Below are positions 59,568-64,000 of a DNA stretch of 64,000 nt, piece after piece; positions within the stretch are counted from its first letter, which is position 1, and every line of letters starts with the position of its first letter. The stretch comes from Cannabis sativa. Taxonomy: Eukaryota > Streptophyta > Magnoliopsida > Rosales > Cannabaceae. Where the stretch lies: the NCBI RefSeq assembly GCF_029168945.1, contig NC_083603.1, forward strand, positions 44,960,406 through 45,024,405, in the 5' to 3' direction. Made by a program: the position numbers and the translations under genes. The notes under the pieces are model-generated. The model searched no databases. It was not told where the DNA came from and saw nothing but the letters and a program-made list of their open reading frames with translations.

Positions 59568-59576
59568 TTAGGGTTT
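59568..59576 (-). promoter_or_regulatory. Telo-box (AAACCCTAA) upstream of TIM17
   Basis: AAACCCTAA on the minus strand, 36 bases upstream of the TIM17 ATG. Telo-boxes are frequent near the start sites of plant ribosomal and mitochondrial housekeeping genes and fit this gene. Confidence 0.55.
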
Positions 59577-59754
59577 GAGACGCGTTTTGAGGGGTTTTTG
59601 AGGTTTTTGGTAGAAGAGGATGGAAGAAAGAATAGTATCTAAAGATTATTCTACTAAATAGTGTAATTATAAAATTTTATTTTATCTTTTCTTTGGGGAA
59701 AATAATCGGTTGGTAAATTTGTTTAGATTAAATTAATTATATATATATTTATAT

Positions 59755-60133
59755 GGTTAATTGGTAATTTTTTTCCCGAATTTTGACATGTACTAAATGG
59801 TGCCTCTGAATTTTTTTGGCCGTTAAAAATTCTTCCCGAACTAATTTAAGGACTTTTGTCTAATTTTAGTAAAAAAATTCTAACATAGATGAAAGTTCAA
59901 GTGCATGATTTAGTACATATCAAAGTTTGAGGGTATGATTTGGTAGATATCAAAGTCTGTGAGCATAATTTAGTACATAAACAATCACTGAAACAGTAAA
60001 ATTGAATGAAATTAAACAAAAGTCCTTAAATTTAATAATCTCAATAGTTTGGAGGTATTTCTAACGACCAAAAAAGTTCAGGGAGCACGATTTAGTACAT
60101 GTCAAAGTTCAGGGGAAAAATTACTAATTAGCC
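59755..60133. mobile_element. Mutator-type MITE (family E, 379 bp)
   Basis: The left end GGTTAATTGGTAATTTTTTTC and the right end AATTACTAATTAGCC are the outer parts of inverted repeats about 100 bp long, which share GACATGTACTAAAT and its inverse. A perfect 9-bp duplication, TATTTATAT, lies at 59746-59754 and 60134-60142. Long inverted repeats plus a 9-bp duplication are the marks of Mutator-like elements. Confidence 0.92.
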
Positions 60134-60904
60134 TATTTATATATTTATAATTAGTTATTAAAAAAATAGAAATATATATTTATAAATAGTTTATTTTCAT
60201 ATTTAAATCTCTATTATAATTTTTTTTTTTTTTGGAGAATTACTCATATATTGTTTTTTAAAATTTACGGTTTGAGTTTCTAAAGTAGTTGAGCGCTAGT
60301 TGCAATAGGGAATTCTATAAGATTTTTTGTTGCAATTTAGGTTGCAACGCTAGTTGCAATAGGGTTTTCTATATAAAATTCTGTAAAAATACAAAAAAAA
60401 AAAAAAAAAAAAAAACTAATTTGAGGTGTAAAAATAAAAAAAAAAAAAAATTCCTAATTTTTTTAACCATCAAACCAATTAATTATAATATTTACAATAA
60501 TTTTTTATTTTTCTATAAATATTAGACCTCCACCTATTCTAAAATAAATTTATGAATAATTAATCAATTTTTAAAAAAAACATTTAATTACGCTTAACCC
60601 ATTTTCTTCCTTTAACAAAAAAAGAAAAATCCATGCAAATTTTTATTGCAATGCAATCTTCTACATATCTGCTACAAATACATTCCTCTAATCCACCCGC
60701 TATATCATGCTCTTTCTCTTTCTCTCTGGTTCTTAGCCGTCCTACCGCACAACCAGACCCAATAATGTTTTACGTTGTTAATAAATCAATTGACAATAAC
60801 ACCAAAATAGCATTTAGCATTGTCTACTTTCTGCAATTTCATTTCCAAATATTTTGTTTTTTTTGTCATTCACACGATGTCATTTTTGGGTCCACTCATT
60901 TTAT
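60134..60904. other. Intergenic, AT-rich
   Basis: A short duplication, AGTTGCAATAGGG...TTCTATA, occurs twice (about 60298 and 60352), and there are A-runs at about 60394-60416 and 60436-60450. No gene is supported. Confidence 0.6.
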
Positions 60905-61111
60905 AGAGACACGATTTTGTACTTTAATGTTCCGTGATGTACGACAGCCGTTAGATGGGAGAGTTATTTGATCTGAGCGCTGGGATTGGTCTAGAGTAAT
61001 TAGGGTTAAAACATAGTAACTTATCCTCAGACCTGAAACCCATCTAATGCATTTTTTACATCACGGAATACATTCTGTGAAAGTACAATGACGGGACAAA
61101 ATCGTGTCCCT
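60905..61111. mobile_element. MITE family C, copy 2 (about 207 bp, inverted)
   Basis: It starts AGAGACACGATTTTGT and ends GGACAAAATCGTGTCCCT. In reverse complement it aligns with the copy at 46889-47082, including AACCCTAATTAC, CAGATCAAATAACTC and the CGGCTGTCGT word. Confidence 0.83.
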
Positions 61112-61780
61112 AAATATATAATAGTTAAATGATATAAAGAAAAATATAGAGAACCTAATGTATGATATAATATAAATATGTAAAGTAAAATAAAAATATT
61201 AAATTTAGTGAGATATCTTAAAAATTAGAATAGAAAAGTTGATAGTTGTGCAACTTTGTTATTTAACAAAAAATTTAATAAACTCAAGAGATCAGTCCAT
61301 TTCTTTTTCCTTTTACATTGTATAGAATAATCCAAAATTAGGTCCTTAATGATAGATTATAAATTGAAATTTGATATGTACTAAGATCAAGGTAGTTCTT
61401 CCAAGTCCAAGTTGAAATTTCTCAACCCAAAGTTAATAATTTTCTCTTATTTTGCTAGTACATTCATATGCATAGATAAACCATGGTACCAAGAAGAAAG
61501 AAAAATATACATATGGATTAGATAAATAGATATTTCTATTTAATATCTATAGATAAACATATTTATATATATATAAATATATATATATATATCCACTTCT
61601 TCAAATATGTGGCGACTGCAGTATCTATTTGCTTTCAAAATAATATGCTTTACAAAATATGGTAAAGCTTCTCCCTATAAAAAAGACCATCTTTAACAAA
61701 TATGTGTAGTGTTTCAAGTATGGAATGATAAGGTGTGAATTTCATTTTCATGTATAAAGCTTCTCCTGTTTACCAGAGTT
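61112..61780. other. Intergenic and presumed 3' UTR of the STICHEL-like gene
   Basis: AT-rich. An (AT)n-rich stretch lies at about 61561-61590. No gene seen; the last few hundred bases should include the 3' UTR of the gene that ends at 61781. Confidence 0.5.
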
Positions 61781-64000
61781 TCACTTGGCAGTGGCGCATG
61801 GCAGAACCCATCTAACCAAGTGCGAGTTTTCCCGCTTATGCCTAGACCGCCAAGCCTGTTGCATTAACAAATGGATTTCAGATCAAAATGTCAAAAAAAT
61901 TGTCGTTAACATTTCCTCGAAATCAACATTTTCGATCATCAAAGACATCCAAGATATAGTTCAATTTTAGCAGATAACAACCAAGTGAAATATTCAATAA
62001 ATTAAACATTATAGGACAGATACATTGGTTATTACTTTTTTTCATTGTTGTTTATAGAAAGAAAAACTTGGAATGTTACCTTTTTAAGGTGAAGTGTAGG
62101 GGTTTTCCAACAAAGGGTTTCTGAGTTCTCTCTCAATCTGCAATAAGACAATAAGAAATTCAGTAATATAAATCAGTGAATATCAAAAGAATGAAGGAAA
62201 ATTAACAGACTGAGAGGATTATGTAATAGTAACTACTCACCCATTCTCATCTCCAGAGCTATTAGTATAGGTGTTAGAGTTGTTATTTGTGTCACTGGTG
62301 GTTACACTTGTTTCAGAAGAAGCTTTCCTCACAATAGACAATGCAAGCTTGTTCTGCTGGGATTCAGTGATACAAACCATTTGAGAGGCATCTGATGAAC
62401 GTGACTTTCTATGACGCCTAAAAGTTCTAGCAAAACAGTTTGGCTGATGATGCTCGGGTTCTTGAAAAGGTAAAACGCCACCTTCATGGTTGTATCTCGG
62501 TTCATTTGAAGCAGCAGCAACTAAGTCAAGAATCGGGTTATGTTCTAATGGTCCATGAGAGGGGGGTGTTCTTGTGCTTTGCACATTTCCCAATGTTCTT
62601 ACTACATCCATTCTGTGACAACATTTATGTGGAATTTTCAAACAGGGATCATCAGAGAAAGGCCTATTAGTACATCTTTCACTTATCATAGGCCTTTCAG
62701 AGGTGTATTCCGAATAGTCTGAATCACTTCCACATTCAGTAGACGATGGTGACTTACGAGCTCTTCGGGAACAACTAAATAATCTGAAATATGTTTTCCT
62801 TACTTTGGCATGCCTTGACTTATAAGAAGCACAAGGTACAAGATTAATCTTGATGTCTACATTACAATCCAAAGTAGACCGAAGTAAGTTGGCAATCAGC
62901 TTCTGTGATTTTTCTGCTTTGGATATACAATTAGGATGACAGAACTCCAACTCAGCTACCGCATTACCTGAAATTCCATCATTACTCACAAAGGGAGATG
63001 TTATCAACTCATATTATAACCTCTCTTGTAAGTAAATTTAGTGAAAGAAAGAAAGTTTACAATATGGATATACCTTGACTAACAACTAAAGAAGATAGTT
63101 TCCCTTGTTCTAGCAGAAAATTCTTAAAAGAACTGGACTGGCATAGTTCTGAAGCCTTCTTCCATATGGATTCCAAGGTTTTTCTGTAATCTTCAGGTAT
63201 TCTTAATGTGTGTGGCCTTTTCTCCTCACATGAGCAACTGACAACATGCTTCCAGTTCTCCCCTAAAATATTATAAGAACAAAAATTGGTATCAAAGTTT
63301 ACCATTGGAATTGTACTTAAACTATTAAGCATTTGTTCTAAAGACTCTTACCACTTTCATGAACATTATCTATCCACAACTTTGAATCGTTCACTTCTGA
63401 AGAACATTCCGTAGATGAACTAAGCTGCAAAAGAGCCACAGTAAGCCATGTTGTTTGATTTTTCGACAACCTCAATTGTTTTTCTGTCTCGGATAGTATT
63501 TTCAGTGCATGACTCAGTTTTTGCAAGTCCATTTCAGCTGCAGGAGAGAAAAACAGTAAGCACAACAAGACACTGATAATTCTACAATCACAACACCTCT
63601 TGATAGAACAATAAGCATTTGGAAAGTAAGGCAATCATTGTGTAAATGAAATATCAAATTACTTACAATTATGCCTACTCGAAAACCTTCTTCTAGATTC
63701 AGAGCAACCTTCCTCACAGTTACCCGCAAGAACATCCATAATGAGATTTGCTAGTTGTGATGTAAGTTGCATAGGATCAATTCTTGATCTCATCAGCTCC
63801 CTAGCTCTTATCACTGTTTTTGAAGTGTCTGATGACATTGCCAAGTCTAGCAAATCAAGCAATTCATCATCTGATACAATGCCAATCTGCAAAAGAAAAC
63901 ATAAAAAGAGATACCTCATTAGAGATGCATTTTCACTACTTGAAAAACCAAAAGTGACTATAAGGCTTCCCCACTTACTAGTTCATATGCTAGAGACATT
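61781..64000 (-). CDS. STICHEL-like 2 (DnaX-like AAA ATPase family), 3' part only
   Basis: The gene enters from the right edge. Exons here: beyond 64000 to 63979, 63667-63886, 63352-63537, 63074-63262, 62241-62967, 62080-62137 and 61781-61855, all in phase. The translation includes DDELLDLLDLAMSSDTSKTV, RARELMRSRIDPMQL, LSETEKQLRLSKNQTTWL and the C-terminus VRWVLPCATAK. These match the region after the AAA/gamma-tau domain in STICHEL proteins and the tail recalled for STICHEL-like 2 (At4g24790). STICHEL controls trichome branching, while the role of STICHEL-like 2 is unclear. The ATPase domain lies outside the window. The tiny last two exons (58 and 75 nt) are easily missed. Exon 62241-62967 is poorly conserved and Ser/Asn-rich. 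Confidence 0.85.

Noticed and set aside
1..64000. CRISPR arrays, rRNA genes, tRNA genes or operons
   Set aside because: None seen. Repeats present are transposon, minisatellite or microsatellite in character and the gene structures are eukaryotic. tRNA genes were not searched computationally.

Overview
The window is nuclear DNA from a flowering plant, almost certainly a eudicot. It has spliced protein genes with GT..AG introns in AT-rich spacers, plant-only gene families (MA3-only translation factors, STICHEL-like proteins, P-class PPR proteins), and about half its length in plant LTR retrotransposons, a CACTA transposon and MITEs. The species cannot be fixed from the sequence; a rosid of the Cannabaceae kind is only a hunch.

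Seven host genes are recognisable and all lie on the minus strand. From left to right they are: a membrane-anchored SAM-methyltransferase-like protein (14410-15180); an 11-exon TPR protein (18205-21972, 643 aa as spliced here); an MA3-domain translation regulator of the MRF/ECIP1 family (24491-27456 plus an upstream 5' UTR exon, 709 aa); an EMB1006-like chloroplast PPR protein (47293-49674); a Ufm1-specific protease (51208-55619, 13 exons, 646 aa, catalytic Cys/Asp/His present); TIM17 (58840-59532, intronless); and the 3' end of a STICHEL-like 2 gene running off the right edge (61781-64000). From memory, several of these have Arabidopsis counterparts that are direct neighbours of MA3-protein genes on three different chromosomes. 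The window therefore looks like an ancestral gene block that was split up in Arabidopsis.

Mobile DNA by region. (a) 2040-14161 holds a decayed plus-strand Ty1-copia element. It is interrupted by a complete 5.5-kb CACTA transposon (2735-8256, 3-bp target duplication) and by a 2.7-kb solo LTR (9855-12545, 5-bp duplication). (b) 30698-43086 is a 12.4-kb Ty3-gypsy element of the Tat type. Its two 781-bp LTRs differ at one base, it has a 5-bp target duplication, its pol carries many frame breaks, and it has a separate antisense gene with its own TATA box and introns between pol and the 3' LTR. (c) 43629-44557 is an isolated LTR-like unit with a MITE inside it. (d) 57716-58085 is a copia PBS-plus-gag scrap. 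At least seven MITE or foldback families fill the spacers, several with clear target duplications.

Other points of interest: a minus-strand fragment at 17640-17835 that resembles an F-box LCR gene around its miR394 target site; a 219-nt stop-free intron in the PPR gene; a GGCCCGATG minisatellite and a CT microsatellite upstream of the MA3 gene; and hairpin-forming tandem repeats in the gypsy element. Splice sites were placed by eye from GT/AG positions and frame continuity. Family and Arabidopsis names are recalled, not searched.
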